Source: Shewanella gaetbuli (lineage in GTDB: Bacteria > Pseudomonadota > Gammaproteobacteria > Enterobacterales > Shewanellaceae). Taken from it: a DNA stretch of 64,000 nt. The stretch covers positions 248,001 to 312,000 of the forward strand of contig NZ_JAKIKP010000001.1 in the NCBI RefSeq assembly GCF_023284065.1, written 5' to 3'. Shown in pieces: positions 54,891 through 64,000 of this stretch (within the stretch, counting starts at the first letter, position 1; each line of letters begins with the position of its first letter). The translations under genes and the position numbers were made by a program. Below the pieces are notes generated by a model. It ran no database searches. It saw only the letters and a program-made list of their open reading frames with translations, and had not been told where the DNA came from.

Positions 54891-56987
54891 TTACCAAATT
54901 TTGACGCGTTTTTCAGGGGCAATATACATTTTATCGCCTTCTTTTACGTCATAAGTTGAATAGAACTCTGGCATGTTTGATAACGCACCTAAGGCACGGA
55001 AGTGGCCTGGTGAGTGTGGATCAGTCGCTACACGATTACGTAGTGCTTCTTCTTTCATTTTGACTCGCCAAATTTGGCTAAAGCCCATAAAGAAGCGTTC
55101 GTCGCCAGTTAAACCATCAATAACCGGCGCTTCTTTGCCATTTAATGACATTTTATAAGCTTTATAGGCAATGGTAACACCTGATAAATCACCAATGTTT
55201 TCACCTAAAGTAAGCTCACCATTAACATGTAGGTCGTCAAATACTTGGTAACCATCATACTGAGCGACTAGCGCTTTACCTTTCGCTTCAAAGGCTGTTA
55301 AGTCTGACTCAGTCCACCAGTCACGTAGGTTGCCTTCGCCATCAAATTTTGCGCCTTGGTCGTCAAAACCATGGCCCATTTCATGACCAATAACAGCACC
55401 AATACCACCGTAGTTTACCGCGTCGTCAGCAGCTAGGTTGAAAAATGGCGGTTGTAAAATAGCCGCAGGGAACACAATTTCATTCATGGTTGGGTTGTAA
55501 TACGCATTCACGGTTTGCGGTGTCATGTGCCATTCGTCTTTGTCGATTGGCTGTCCTAACTTATCGACATTACGGTTGTGTTCTACAATGGCCGCACGAG
55601 TCAAGTTACCTAGTAAGTCATCACCTTTAATCGTCAGCTTACTGTAGTCAGCCCACTTTTTAGGGTAACCAATTTTAGGATTGAACTTGGCCAATTTGTC
55701 TTGGGCGGCTACTTTAGTATCCGCACTCATCCAGTCTAAAGACTCAATACTTGAACCATAAGCTGAACGAAGGTTTTCAACCAAGTGCTCCATACGCTCT
55801 TTAGCTTCAGGAACAAAGTGACGCTTAACGTAAACCTTGCCAACCACTTCACCTAAAGTACCACTTACGGTGCTAACACCGCGCTTCCAGCGAGGTTCTT
55901 GTTCAGCTTGACCGTTTAGTGTTTTAGCAAAAAACTCAAAATTTTCTTGGTCTAATGCTTCTGACAAGTTGCTGGCTGCATGAGTCAGCGCTTGCCATGT
56001 CATGTAGGTTTTCCATGTTGCTAAATCATTTGCTTTAAGGACGTCGTTTAATCCTTGGATGTAACTTGGCTGGTTAATAATGATATCGGTTTGTTTGTCA
56101 CCGCCTAATGCCGCTAAATAACCTGTCCAGTTAATGTCTGGAGCTAAAGTGGCTAGCTCGCTAACTTGATACTTATTGTAGGTTTTAGTGCTGTCCCGTG
56201 TTTCAACCACATCCCAATGCTTTTCAGCAATAGCCGTTTCAAGGGCTAATACTGTTGCTGCGGCTTCTTTACCGTTTGGCAGGCCTGCAAGGTTAAACAT
56301 TTTTTCAATGTGCTCAACATAGGCTTTGCGAATGTTGACGAAACGCTCAGCTTCATTAAAGTAATAATCTTTTTCAGGTAGGCTTAAACCATATTGCCAA
56401 ATATGAGTGGCATAACGGCTTGAATCTTTAGCGTCAACATTGATGTAAAACGCTAAAGGCGTTCCGCCACCGTTAACTTGGTTTTCACCAAAAAATGCCA
56501 CTAATTCATTTTTATCTTTTAGTGCGGCAATTTTATCAAATGTAGCTTGTAAGGGAGTAACACCTAATTTATTTAAGGTTTCTACATCCATAAATGAACG
56601 GTATAAGTCAGCCACTTTTTGCTCGTCACTGCCTTGTTCTAGTTTTTCTGCAGCGCTGAGATCTTCAATAATAGCTTTAACATCTTCACGGGCGTTTTCA
56701 CGTAAATCGTAAAATGCGCCAATACTAGTGCGATCACCTGGAATTTCTGCTGACTTCATCCAGCCACCATTAACGTAAAGGTAGAAATCGTCTTGTGGGC
56801 GAACGCTTTTGTCCATATGGTCAAAACTCACACCCGATGTTAATGCTTTTTCTACTGCGGCGGCAGTGGCTGTTTTGGTTGTTTCAGCTTTCTCAGCGGT
56901 TTGGCTTGCAGGTTTTGGATCGTCATTACAAGCTGATAAGCCCGCAATTAGTGAGGCACAAAGCCCGCTAATGAGAAGTTTTTTCAT
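54891..56987 (-). CDS. pepO: M13 family metalloendopeptidase lipoprotein (PepO-like)
   Basis: A 698-residue lipoprotein (lipobox LSAC, Cys about residue 20). The catalytic C-domain has the zinc motif IGHEMGHGFDDQGAKFD (about 530-547) and the third ligand in LGENIGDLSG (about 592-601). An INQPSYIQGLNDVL-type N-domain and the NAYYNPTMNEIVFPAAIL segment are family marks. It degrades small peptides at the envelope. Length is normal for M13. It ends CRVKIW-like (VKIW), the conserved C-terminal Trp of the family. Confidence 0.96.
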   Translation of the reverse strand: MKKLLISGLCASLIAGLSACNDDPKPASQTAEKAETTKTATAAAVEKALTSGVSFDHMDKSVRPQDDFYLYVNGGWMKSAEIPGDRTSIGAFYDLRENAREDVKAIIEDLSAAEKLEQGSDEQKVADLYRSFMDVETLNKLGVTPLQATFDKIAALKDKNELVAFFGENQVNGGGTPLAFYINVDAKDSSRYATHIWQYGLSLPEKDYYFNEAERFVNIRKAYVEHIEKMFNLAGLPNGKEAAATVLALETAIAEKHWDVVETRDSTKTYNKYQVSELATLAPDINWTGYLAALGGDKQTDIIINQPSYIQGLNDVLKANDLATWKTYMTWQALTHAASNLSEALDQENFEFFAKTLNGQAEQEPRWKRGVSTVSGTLGEVVGKVYVKRHFVPEAKERMEHLVENLRSAYGSSIESLDWMSADTKVAAQDKLAKFNPKIGYPKKWADYSKLTIKGDDLLGNLTRAAIVEHNRNVDKLGQPIDKDEWHMTPQTVNAYYNPTMNEIVFPAAILQPPFFNLAADDAVNYGGIGAVIGHEMGHGFDDQGAKFDGEGNLRDWWTESDLTAFEAKGKALVAQYDGYQVFDDLHVNGELTLGENIGDLSGVTIAYKAYKMSLNGKEAPVIDGLTGDERFFMGFSQIWRVKMKEEALRNRVATDPHSPGHFRALGALSNMPEFYSTYDVKEGDKMYIAPEKRVKIW

Positions 56988-57254
56988 GTTGTTTCCTTTG
57001 CAGTAAATAAGCCCATCAATGGAGGGGAAATGTTGTCATTATTATTTGCTGATTAACGTCTGTTTTCAGCATACTTCTATTTTTTGTGAAGGTCATGTTA
57101 ATGGTTTGCTGCATAAAAACACAAGTCATGGATAAGTTTTTGTGGTTATTTTTTGTGACGGAGTATGACATTTAAGCCATTTTGATTAGCTGTTATTTCT
57201 ATTTAGAGTATTAGGCCGCATAATGTCGCTAAATTTGTGTTGTTGGTGATAACT

Positions 57255-57947
57255 GTGCGGTTAGATAAATTTATCTGTGAAAGTACTGAATTGACGCGTT
57301 CTATGGCAAAGAAAGCCTTGCATAGAAGTGAAGTAACCTGTGATGGGGTGGTGATTAAAGACCCCGGTTTTAAAGTATCAGAAAAGACGGAGGTCTACTT
57401 AGATGGTCAGTTGATCTCCGTTATCGGCCATCGTTATATCATGATGCACAAACCAGTGGATACTATTTGTTCGACTATTGATGAGGTGTATCCATCTGTT
57501 TTAAGCCTGATGGATATTGAAAAGCCAGACACATTACACATTGCTGGCAGGTTAGACGCTGATACAACCGGCTTGGTACTTATTACCAGTGATGGCCAAT
57601 GGTCACATAAAATTACCTCACCTAAAAAAGATTGTGGTAAAACTTATTTAGTTGAATTAGCTGACCCAATTTCAGCAGAATTAATAAGCGTATTTGCCAA
57701 TGGAATTGAACTGCGTAATGAAGATGGGCTAACTAAACCTGCCATATTGAACATTATTGATAGTCATAATGCGCAGCTCACCATCAGTGAAGGTAAATAT
57801 CATCAGGTAAAACGAATGTTTGCTGCTGTGGGTAATAAAGTGGTTAATTTACACCGTCAAGCGGTAGGTGAAATACAATTGGATTCAGAGTTAATGCCAG
57901 GTGAATGGCGCCATTTAACCCAAGAAGAAATAGATTCAATTGATTAA
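57255..57947 (+). CDS. rsuA: 16S rRNA pseudouridine(516) synthase
   Basis: A 230-residue RsuA-type enzyme. An S4-like RNA-binding N-domain starts RLDKFICESTELTRSMAKKA. The catalytic Asp is in HIAGRLDADTTGLVLITSDG (about 101-120), and the C-part has KPAILNIIDSHNAQLTISEG and KYHQVKRMFAAVGNKVVNLH. The sequence tracks E. coli RsuA along its length. The start is a GTG at 57255, where RsuA proteins begin (MRLDKFI); a longer frame from 57237 has no support. Confidence 0.93.
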   Translation: MRLDKFICESTELTRSMAKKALHRSEVTCDGVVIKDPGFKVSEKTEVYLDGQLISVIGHRYIMMHKPVDTICSTIDEVYPSVLSLMDIEKPDTLHIAGRLDADTTGLVLITSDGQWSHKITSPKKDCGKTYLVELADPISAELISVFANGIELRNEDGLTKPAILNIIDSHNAQLTISEGKYHQVKRMFAAVGNKVVNLHRQAVGEIQLDSELMPGEWRHLTQEEIDSID

Positions 57948-58063
57948 TTATTCCTAAACTCTGTGTAATACTGACTTGAGTTATTTTTGTTTAGTGATAA
58001 ATTATACAAAATGTTGCATTCATGTTGTTATGCTGATATTTGATGGTTTGGAAGTTTAAAATT

Positions 58064-58093
58064 TTGAAGTTGTTAGCATTTTTAAACTATAAT
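58064..58093 (+). promoter_or_regulatory. candidate promoter of the triheme cytochrome gene
   Basis: TTGAAG (58064-58069), 18-base spacer, TATAAT (58088-58093), about 110 bases before the start. Confidence 0.35.
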
Positions 58094-58204
58094 TTTGAAA
58101 TCTCACTTTAATTAGTAGTTAATGTACATAATAAACGAGTGCAGTGAAGATTGAGCTTTGGAACGCATAATACTGACCTGCGCCTAAATTTCTTAGGAGT
58201 ATAT

Positions 58205-58438
58205 ATGAAATATTCAATCTTATTTGCTGCACTATTTTTCGCTGGCTCTGCAATGGCTGTAGATTGTGTTGATTGTCACGAAAACGTTGATGTTGCAATG
58301 CACACTGAAAACGAAGCTACTTTAGCTGTATGTACTGATTGTCACGCAATTGGTGATGCACATGAAATCGACATGGAAATGCATGACGAGTCATTAACTA
58401 TCCAAGAGTGTACTGACTGTCACGCTTTAGAGCAGTAA
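58205..58438 (+). CDS. mini triheme c-type cytochrome
   Basis: A 77-residue exported protein. A signal peptide (MKYSILFAALFFAGSAMA) leaves about 59 mature residues carrying three CxxCH sites (CVDCH, CTDCH, CTDCH). Each site has a nearby extra His (MHTEN, AHEID, MHDES), enough for bis-His ligation of three hemes. It is strongly acidic, so it may be a soluble periplasmic electron carrier. The start is the ATG at 58205 behind TAGGAGT; an in-frame extension of 18 codons is not signal-like and is rejected. It has its own terminator. Confidence 0.9.
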   Translation: MKYSILFAALFFAGSAMAVDCVDCHENVDVAMHTENEATLAVCTDCHAIGDAHEIDMEMHDESLTIQECTDCHALEQ

Positions 58439-58510
58439 TGACTGGATAGTACGATAAGCGGCAGATTTTCTTATTTGAATTTATAGCCGATTAATTATCG
58501 TAATCTGCTA

Positions 58511-58536
58511 AAAGGGTCTTCTTCGGAAGGCCTTTT
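58511..58536 (+). terminator. terminator of the triheme cytochrome gene
   Basis: AAAGGGTCTTC/GAAGGCCTTTT stem with a TTCG loop and T tract. Confidence 0.9.
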
Positions 58537-58563
58537 TTGTGGGCGTTGTTTGGGGGTTTTAAT

Positions 58564-58591
58564 AAAAAAGGCCTTCGTTATGAAGGCCTTT
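58564..58591 (-). terminator. terminator of the subtilase gene
   Basis: AAAGGCCTTC/GAAGGCCTTT perfect stem with a 5-base loop; six T on the minus strand. It shares the GGCCTTC arm sequence with the neighbouring terminator at 58511. Confidence 0.92.
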
Positions 58592-58631
58592 GAGTCACTA
58601 ACAGTTTAGCGTTAGCTATTTTATTGCATTG

Positions 58632-61600
58632 TTACTTACCTAGATGTTTACGGCGTGATGCGCCAACTAAACTCAGTAACAATAAGCTGATGAAGCCAAG
58701 GCTACCACCTGAGCTTGTGTCTGCTTCTGGCTCTGGTGTAGGTGCTGGTGGAGTAGGTTCAACACCGTCAGAGTTAACCGTTAGCATAAAGCTTGTTGAA
58801 GCTTGGTCGCTAGGGTAGGCCATATCGTGAACGGTAACCGTTACCATGGTTTCGCCATGCCAATCAGTGGCAGGGGTGATGGTGATATTATTACCGTCAA
58901 CAACGGCGCTGATGTTGTCACCTTCAACCATAATACCGTTAACAGTATTCTTTTGGTCAGCATACTGAACTGTTAACTCAAGTGTGTTGTTTTCTTCGAT
59001 CATTTGATCGTTTAACGCAATCACCTGAATATTACTTGGCGCACTGACTTCAGTAGAAACAGATACTGATTCAGAATCTTCATACTGGCTTGTTACTGTT
59101 ACTGCATTATCTAATCCAACTGCAGCAGCAGACACTCTGGCTGAGAAGTTAACTTTTAAGGCAGAACTTTCAGGGCCTTGATAGTTAGCACATACCATTA
59201 AGCCTTCAGAAACTTTTTCATCAACATTGTTGTAAGCAAAGCCATCATTTAACCAGCCATTTACTGGTGCAAATGTGGCACGCTCTCCCCAATAACCATG
59301 GGTACCAATTGAGCCGAAGTGGGCATTTGCACTTTCAATGGATTTATAAGCGTACATGATTTCATGTTGGCCTGGAGCAAAATCAATGTTGGTTGATATA
59401 ATTGTTTCAACATCAAAGTATGCATCAGGATCTGGATTTAGGTTACCGGTAAAGAAGTGACGTAACTCTTGGCCACCTTTCCATTGGAATACATAGTAAT
59501 CACCTAAAATGGCACCATATACATTATTGATAACCTCACCACGATCGTAATCAAAAGTTGCTTCAGGCATCATAACGTCACCACGCCATAATGGGGCTAC
59601 AACCGTATCAGGGAAGGTTTGGAATGCGTCATTGAACTCAAAGTGATAACTATAGAACTCTGGCATTTCATCAAACTTCACATAACCAAATGGCGAGATT
59701 TCCAAGATGTCATGTAACATCTCTTTTTCTGCACCATACAGAGGTACATGCGGTAAACCGCTGCTTGACATAGGTAATGACAAGTATTGGTTTGAATAGC
59801 CCGTAATCCCCATTGCAGAGCTTGCAAGGTGCTTACTTAAGTCAACGTAATGGTCATCATCAAATTGAATTGAGCTTGGCACACGACAAGTTGCATCTTC
59901 AAGGCTAGTCGTAAACACATAGTGGCGTTTAGTGTCAGCAGATGAAGGCTGAGTGGAGTTGAAACTAATAGTGTTACCTTCAACCAACATGTCTTCTGCA
60001 TAATGAGTAAGACCAGCAACTTGAATTGAATCTTCAATTAACTGGAATCCAGCAGCTAACTCAGTGTTTAAGGTAAATTGACGTTCACCACCTAACAAAT
60101 TAGGTGCAACAGAGACTTCAAAGTCTACAATGTCACCAGCTTTAGCGCTGGTTTGACTCGCAGTTACTTCAGTGTCTGCGCCATTATGAACTAACTGAAC
60201 AGGGATATAACCTAGGTTGGCATCATTATATGCATCGCTACCTAGCCCAACATAACCGTAGTAAATATCACCTTCTTGCGCGTCAGGTAAATCATAGTCA
60301 AGTTTGACACGATAAGGGTCCATACCGTTACTGGTGTCTGGGCCTGTAGCGGTTAAATTACCAAAATCTTGGTCACCAATAATGGCTAGCGCAAGAGTAA
60401 AGTTATCTGCTAGGTTGTCAACATCTTCACTTTCGTATTTGTAGTTTGAAGCGTATGCCCAGTAGGTACCAGGAGTTGGATTATTAATGGCACAGAAGTC
60501 ATTATTGTCGATTCGAGAATAACAAATGGCTTCGTCAAACCATTGAATATCGCCATCATTATTAACGTCTTTACCTAAATCAAGTGATGCATATGCATTG
60601 TAATCAGCGTCAATGACTTCCCAAATAATACGTTTAGTGCCTTCAGGAACTTCAAAGAAGCGTACCACTTGGCCATCGGCTTCACGTGCCTCACGTCCTG
60701 CATAGTCTCTGGCGTCACTGCGATGCATTTGAACATCAATGCGTTCAGCTTTTACTAGACCATTCGCTTGGAAGTTAAATTGCTGAATTTCATCAGTGTA
60801 GATTTCAGGAGTTAATAAATGCCCTTGTTGACGATGGATATTACCCATAACATTTTCAGGCATATTGTTAGTGCTATAACGAATACTGACAGGTAAATGC
60901 TGTTCAGGCATATTCGTGTCGCTTGGAGTCAGTACCACATCGCCCAATAATCGTAGCGATGATGAGTCTACATTGGGCGCTTGTACCTCTAGTACTTTAG
61001 CGGTCAGCATAATGGTTTGAGTTTCACCAGCGGCTAAGCTAAAGCTTCTTGGTTCAACCTCAAGTGACAGCATATCTGCACCTTCCATTGACAATGTTTG
61101 CGCATCTACCGTCCAACTACCATCTGCTGTCGCGGTGAAGGTACGCATCATTGTACAAGTGCCATTGCAATCTTCGTTATAGAAGTAAGGTAAGTTTAGC
61201 GTGTTAACCGTACCACCATTTTTAGGGTTAGCTGCGCGATAGTTTTCGGCAGTTTCATCCATAATCAGGCCAGCTTTATAGGCTCTAGCAACATTAATTA
61301 CCCCGCTACCCGCATCACTAAATTGCGCAGGCTCTGAGCCATCATATGGATAGGTTTCGGTCGCGCGATTAACGCCTTCTAAACTTGCCGTTGTCATTAA
61401 GGCAGACTGAATTTGTGCAGGAGTCCAGCTTGGTTGAGCTTGCTTTAATAACGCCATTGCACCAGCAACGTGTGGTGCAGCCATAGAGGTACCACTAATT
61501 GCGTGAAAATCAGTTGGAGTGCCTACGGCTGTAAATGGCATGTCATCAGCAAAGGCTGCATATACGTCAACCCCAGGTGCAGCTAAGTTTGGTGACATCA

Positions 61601-63602
61601 CTTCAGGGTTGTCAAAGTTATGACCACGAGATGAGAAATCTGCTACGTAGTTTGCTTCACGTTCTTTGGTAACAACTTCTGAGGCGGTGATGGTTAATTG
61701 ATGATCGCTACCATTAGCTAACCACTTAGATAAACCATACCAATTATTTGATGAGTCACCATTATATGCGGCATATGAAATTTGAATGCCAGGAATAACA
61801 AATGGGTCATTGCTAATGCTTTCAGACGAACGAGCATTGCGAAGAATGATTGCGCCAGCACCACCAGCGGCAACATTAATGGCTTTTTCTACACGTGGAA
61901 TATCACCACGCTTACAGACTACAATTGGTGCTGTATCAAAGGCATTACCGTCTGGGTCTAAGTCAAAGAAACCTTCAGGGAAGGGTTCGTTACACTTTTC
62001 ATATTCCCAACCATAGGCTTTAGCATCTACCACTGGGCCAGTGTATTCGTCTGTAATACCACCACCTTCAATGTCTGCTAAGTCTTGTTCACCACCCATA
62101 GAGTTGGTTAACATTTTACCTTCTACCCCAAACTCACGGGTATGGGTAGTTGCGGCAACAGAAGTTAGCCAAGGTGATAAATGATCAATTGCCCCGCGAC
62201 GAATTTTGGCTTGAATAGGATTAAATGAGTTACCTGCTGATGCGGCAACAGAAATACCTGCTTCGCGCGCAGCTAGAAATGCCATTTCCATTGGGTCTTC
62301 CCAAGGGAATGCACCATAAGTTGTGCCGATGGAATAGTTAATAACGTCAACATTATCAGCAATGGCATCTTCAATACCGGCCAGTAAAGCAGAACCAGGA
62401 CAGCCACTATACTGGTTTAATGAGCCGTCACCAGGGTGACAAACTTGATACATAATAACGTTTGCGTGAGGGGCTACACCTGAAATGCGGGGTAATTTTA
62501 GGCCGGTTTTTTTACCATCGCTGGTTTCGCCTACGTCAGGGACGGTATATTCAGTATCAAGTAAAATATTACCCGCTACGGTTGAGGCGGTATGAGAACC
62601 GTGACCATTGTAATCTTCACCATTGGTAGGTCTAAGTGGGTCGGTAATTTCCCACCAATTTTTATCTGGTTGGAAAGATGCATCTGAATAAGTGTCAGTA
62701 ATGACAGGGTAAGAACGAATACCGATGAGTTTGTCATTACACATTGACTCAAACTCTTCTAGTTCACAGTCACCTAAGTAACCATCATAACGAGCAGGTA
62801 ATTGATGAACGTAGCCGTCATCACCTTGAGCAGCAAACGAAACATGGTCACTGTTAATACCTGTGTCTAATACGCCAACCACAATGCCTTTACCTGTAAA
62901 GGCTTCACCAGTGACTTCACCGGTCCAAAATTTATCTGCACCAATATGCTGTGGCCCAACATCTGTATGTAGCTCGTACATTTTCTCGCGAGTAACATTA
63001 ACGACATTAGGCAATAATGCTACTTGTGCCGCTTGTTCTTGGGTCATTTTCATTGCCATACCGTTGAATGCTAATTGGTATTGCGCAATGGTTTCAGCTG
63101 AACCAACCGTGCTTGTTATTTCAGAAATAACAGACTCTTGTTGTTCTAAAAGGTGGGTTCTATAGGCTTTAACTGCTGAGTTTTTAACGTCTATTTTATT
63201 ATGTAAATCAGGACTTAAACTTGCAGGAATGTTGTTTACTCTTGCCGTGGTAGCTTGTAGACCGTTAACGCCACCATTATAAAGCGATACCGGTTTATCT
63301 GATAATTCAATAATATAGGTTTGTTCGCCCTCTATATTATCTTCATATTTAAACGGGACTTTACGGTTAGTGTCGCTTACTGCACGATGCATATTGCGAC
63401 CGTTGGTTACGGTAGCACTACTATTAGTTATTGCTCGATCTTTATAGCGATTCTCATTGAATTCAATAACGGCATCATTGACTTCAATTGGCCTCATTTC
63501 AGCACCATTAGGCGTTGTTAATGAGCTAGTAACAGCACTAGCACCAACAGCTCCAGCATATATAGCTGTAAGCGTCATTATGCTTATTTGTTTTAGTTTC
63601 AT
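58632..63602 (-). CDS. S8 family subtilase with GlyGly-CTERM sorting tail
   Basis: A 1656-residue secreted protease. A signal peptide is followed by an I9-type propeptide (about 80-215). The S8 domain has the catalytic Asp246 (VGVLDTGINSDH), His334 (NGHGSHTASTVAGN) and Ser706 (SGTSMAAPHVAGA), with a PA-domain insertion (about 500-650). Beta-rich repeats fill the rest, including an Ig/cadherin-like end region. The tail, TPEPEADTSSGGSLGFISLL and on to RRK, is the GlyGly-CTERM signal that a rhombosortase cuts for surface attachment. No catalytic residue is missing. The upstream region (63603-64000) is free of genes. Confidence 0.95.
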   Translation of the reverse strand: MKLKQISIMTLTAIYAGAVGASAVTSSLTTPNGAEMRPIEVNDAVIEFNENRYKDRAITNSSATVTNGRNMHRAVSDTNRKVPFKYEDNIEGEQTYIIELSDKPVSLYNGGVNGLQATTARVNNIPASLSPDLHNKIDVKNSAVKAYRTHLLEQQESVISEITSTVGSAETIAQYQLAFNGMAMKMTQEQAAQVALLPNVVNVTREKMYELHTDVGPQHIGADKFWTGEVTGEAFTGKGIVVGVLDTGINSDHVSFAAQGDDGYVHQLPARYDGYLGDCELEEFESMCNDKLIGIRSYPVITDTYSDASFQPDKNWWEITDPLRPTNGEDYNGHGSHTASTVAGNILLDTEYTVPDVGETSDGKKTGLKLPRISGVAPHANVIMYQVCHPGDGSLNQYSGCPGSALLAGIEDAIADNVDVINYSIGTTYGAFPWEDPMEMAFLAAREAGISVAASAGNSFNPIQAKIRRGAIDHLSPWLTSVAATTHTREFGVEGKMLTNSMGGEQDLADIEGGGITDEYTGPVVDAKAYGWEYEKCNEPFPEGFFDLDPDGNAFDTAPIVVCKRGDIPRVEKAINVAAGGAGAIILRNARSSESISNDPFVIPGIQISYAAYNGDSSNNWYGLSKWLANGSDHQLTITASEVVTKEREANYVADFSSRGHNFDNPEVMSPNLAAPGVDVYAAFADDMPFTAVGTPTDFHAISGTSMAAPHVAGAMALLKQAQPSWTPAQIQSALMTTASLEGVNRATETYPYDGSEPAQFSDAGSGVINVARAYKAGLIMDETAENYRAANPKNGGTVNTLNLPYFYNEDCNGTCTMMRTFTATADGSWTVDAQTLSMEGADMLSLEVEPRSFSLAAGETQTIMLTAKVLEVQAPNVDSSSLRLLGDVVLTPSDTNMPEQHLPVSIRYSTNNMPENVMGNIHRQQGHLLTPEIYTDEIQQFNFQANGLVKAERIDVQMHRSDARDYAGREAREADGQVVRFFEVPEGTKRIIWEVIDADYNAYASLDLGKDVNNDGDIQWFDEAICYSRIDNNDFCAINNPTPGTYWAYASNYKYESEDVDNLADNFTLALAIIGDQDFGNLTATGPDTSNGMDPYRVKLDYDLPDAQEGDIYYGYVGLGSDAYNDANLGYIPVQLVHNGADTEVTASQTSAKAGDIVDFEVSVAPNLLGGERQFTLNTELAAGFQLIEDSIQVAGLTHYAEDMLVEGNTISFNSTQPSSADTKRHYVFTTSLEDATCRVPSSIQFDDDHYVDLSKHLASSAMGITGYSNQYLSLPMSSSGLPHVPLYGAEKEMLHDILEISPFGYVKFDEMPEFYSYHFEFNDAFQTFPDTVVAPLWRGDVMMPEATFDYDRGEVINNVYGAILGDYYVFQWKGGQELRHFFTGNLNPDPDAYFDVETIISTNIDFAPGQHEIMYAYKSIESANAHFGSIGTHGYWGERATFAPVNGWLNDGFAYNNVDEKVSEGLMVCANYQGPESSALKVNFSARVSAAAVGLDNAVTVTSQYEDSESVSVSTEVSAPSNIQVIALNDQMIEENNTLELTVQYADQKNTVNGIMVEGDNISAVVDGNNITITPATDWHGETMVTVTVHDMAYPSDQASTSFMLTVNSDGVEPTPPAPTPEPEADTSSGGSLGFISLLLLSLVGASRRKHLGK

Positions 63603-64000
63603 TATTATTATGTTCCCTTTGTTGTTTGCACAGACGTTAACCTCGTCTGTTCACCTTCCTTTTTATCGTTTGGTGATCAAGACATCCAATATCCATTACC
63701 TATAGCTAGATGCCTTTAGAGAATGGAAATGCATCATGTGAATCAGCTCTGTTCAAATAATTAGTGTGTTACCCCTTTGTAAACATATGGTTGGCCTTAC
63801 GTTGGTCTTATATTGGTTTGTGTTTGGCTGGTTATTGTGGTGGTAGTGGGATTAAATTGAGGGGGTTTAAAGGTGTTATTGATACAAAAAGTCACAACAT
63901 TGTAACATTTCGTGCCTTCGGCTCAGCTTAGCTTCTGTTAGAATTGTGCTAATGATTTACTTTCTGTTGCTATTGTTCTAAGCAAAAAATCTAAAAATAA
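63603..64000. other. 398-bp upstream region of the subtilase gene, to the window edge
   Basis: No gene was recognised. TGGTGATCAAGAC and TGTTACCCC-like stretches exist, but no clear -35/-10 pair or operator stands out. The rightmost part (63930-64000) is AT-rich and could be the promoter side of a gene outside the window. Confidence 0.6.

Noticed and set aside
54688..54897. 69-residue open frame on the minus strand between the M13 and RelA-like genes
   Set aside because: It includes the M13 terminator hairpin and has no family resemblance or convincing ribosome site.
63457..63705. 82-residue open frame opposite the start of the subtilase
   Set aside because: It is antisense to the signal-peptide end of the subtilase and its ribosome site is poor; explained by the real gene.

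Overview
The window looks like chromosomal DNA of a Shewanella-type marine gammaproteobacterium. The DNA is AT-rich. It encodes many c-type cytochromes: a pentaheme nitrite reductase without nrfBCD partners, an octaheme-TPR protein and a mini triheme protein. It also has a paired bacterioferritin locus, a GlyGly-CTERM subtilase and a gammaproteobacterial dnaKJ-dapB-carAB order. The genus is inferred from gene content and order, not from a search. No rRNA, tRNA, CRISPR array, intact insertion sequence or prophage was seen.

Layout. 1-4318: hotdog-fold protein (cut by the window edge), DUF368 transporter, DUF523/DUF1722 protein and photolyase. 4459-7077: nnrS-nrfA (nitric oxide and nitrite metabolism). 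7296-13755: eight co-directional genes (NTF2-like, SDR, FAD amine oxidase-like, DUF1365, CFA-type methyltransferase, DUF2878, chalcone-isomerase-like, DUF3833 lipoprotein), a lipid-modifying light/singlet-oxygen-type cluster. 13826-16045: small membrane proteins and an EamA permease. 16260-26653: housekeeping block of dnaK-dnaJ behind a consensus heat-shock promoter, M48 lipoprotein, FKBP isomerase, dapB and carAB. 26758-30534: Fur box, two bacterioferritins, octaheme-TPR cytochrome. 30781-39898: LexA box and dinB, pepD, M17 aminopeptidase, a structured transcript carrying a 30-codon ORF, an NCS2 purine-type permease and proBA.

39899-41518 is the accessory part: nested inverted repeats, a 13-bp tandem duplication and two versions of a small palindromic element around one short membrane-protein gene. 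41519-52651 holds queG, a periplasmic solute-binding protein, a TPR-GGDEF protein, a PAP2 phosphatase, maeA, yehS, a serine hydrolase, a divergent NRAMP-like transporter and a GST. 52748-54649 holds an HTH protein, a SUKH-fold protein and an apparently exported RelA/SpoT-like protein. The rest is PepO-type M13 peptidase, rsuA, the triheme cytochrome and a 1656-residue GlyGly-CTERM subtilase.

The most interesting items are: (1) the 35254-35770 unit, with twin TGTAAT-N3-ATTACA palindromes, a promoter, a folded leader, a 30-codon ORF and a terminator; (2) the signal-peptide-bearing RelA/SpoT-like protein beside a SUKH gene; (3) two bacterioferritin subunits with complementary loss of heme and ferroxidase residues; (4) the NRAMP-like protein whose metal-binding DPGN motif is replaced; (5) the repeat cluster; (6) the lipid cluster without a local sigma/anti-sigma pair. 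All functional statements rest on motif reading; no database search was run.
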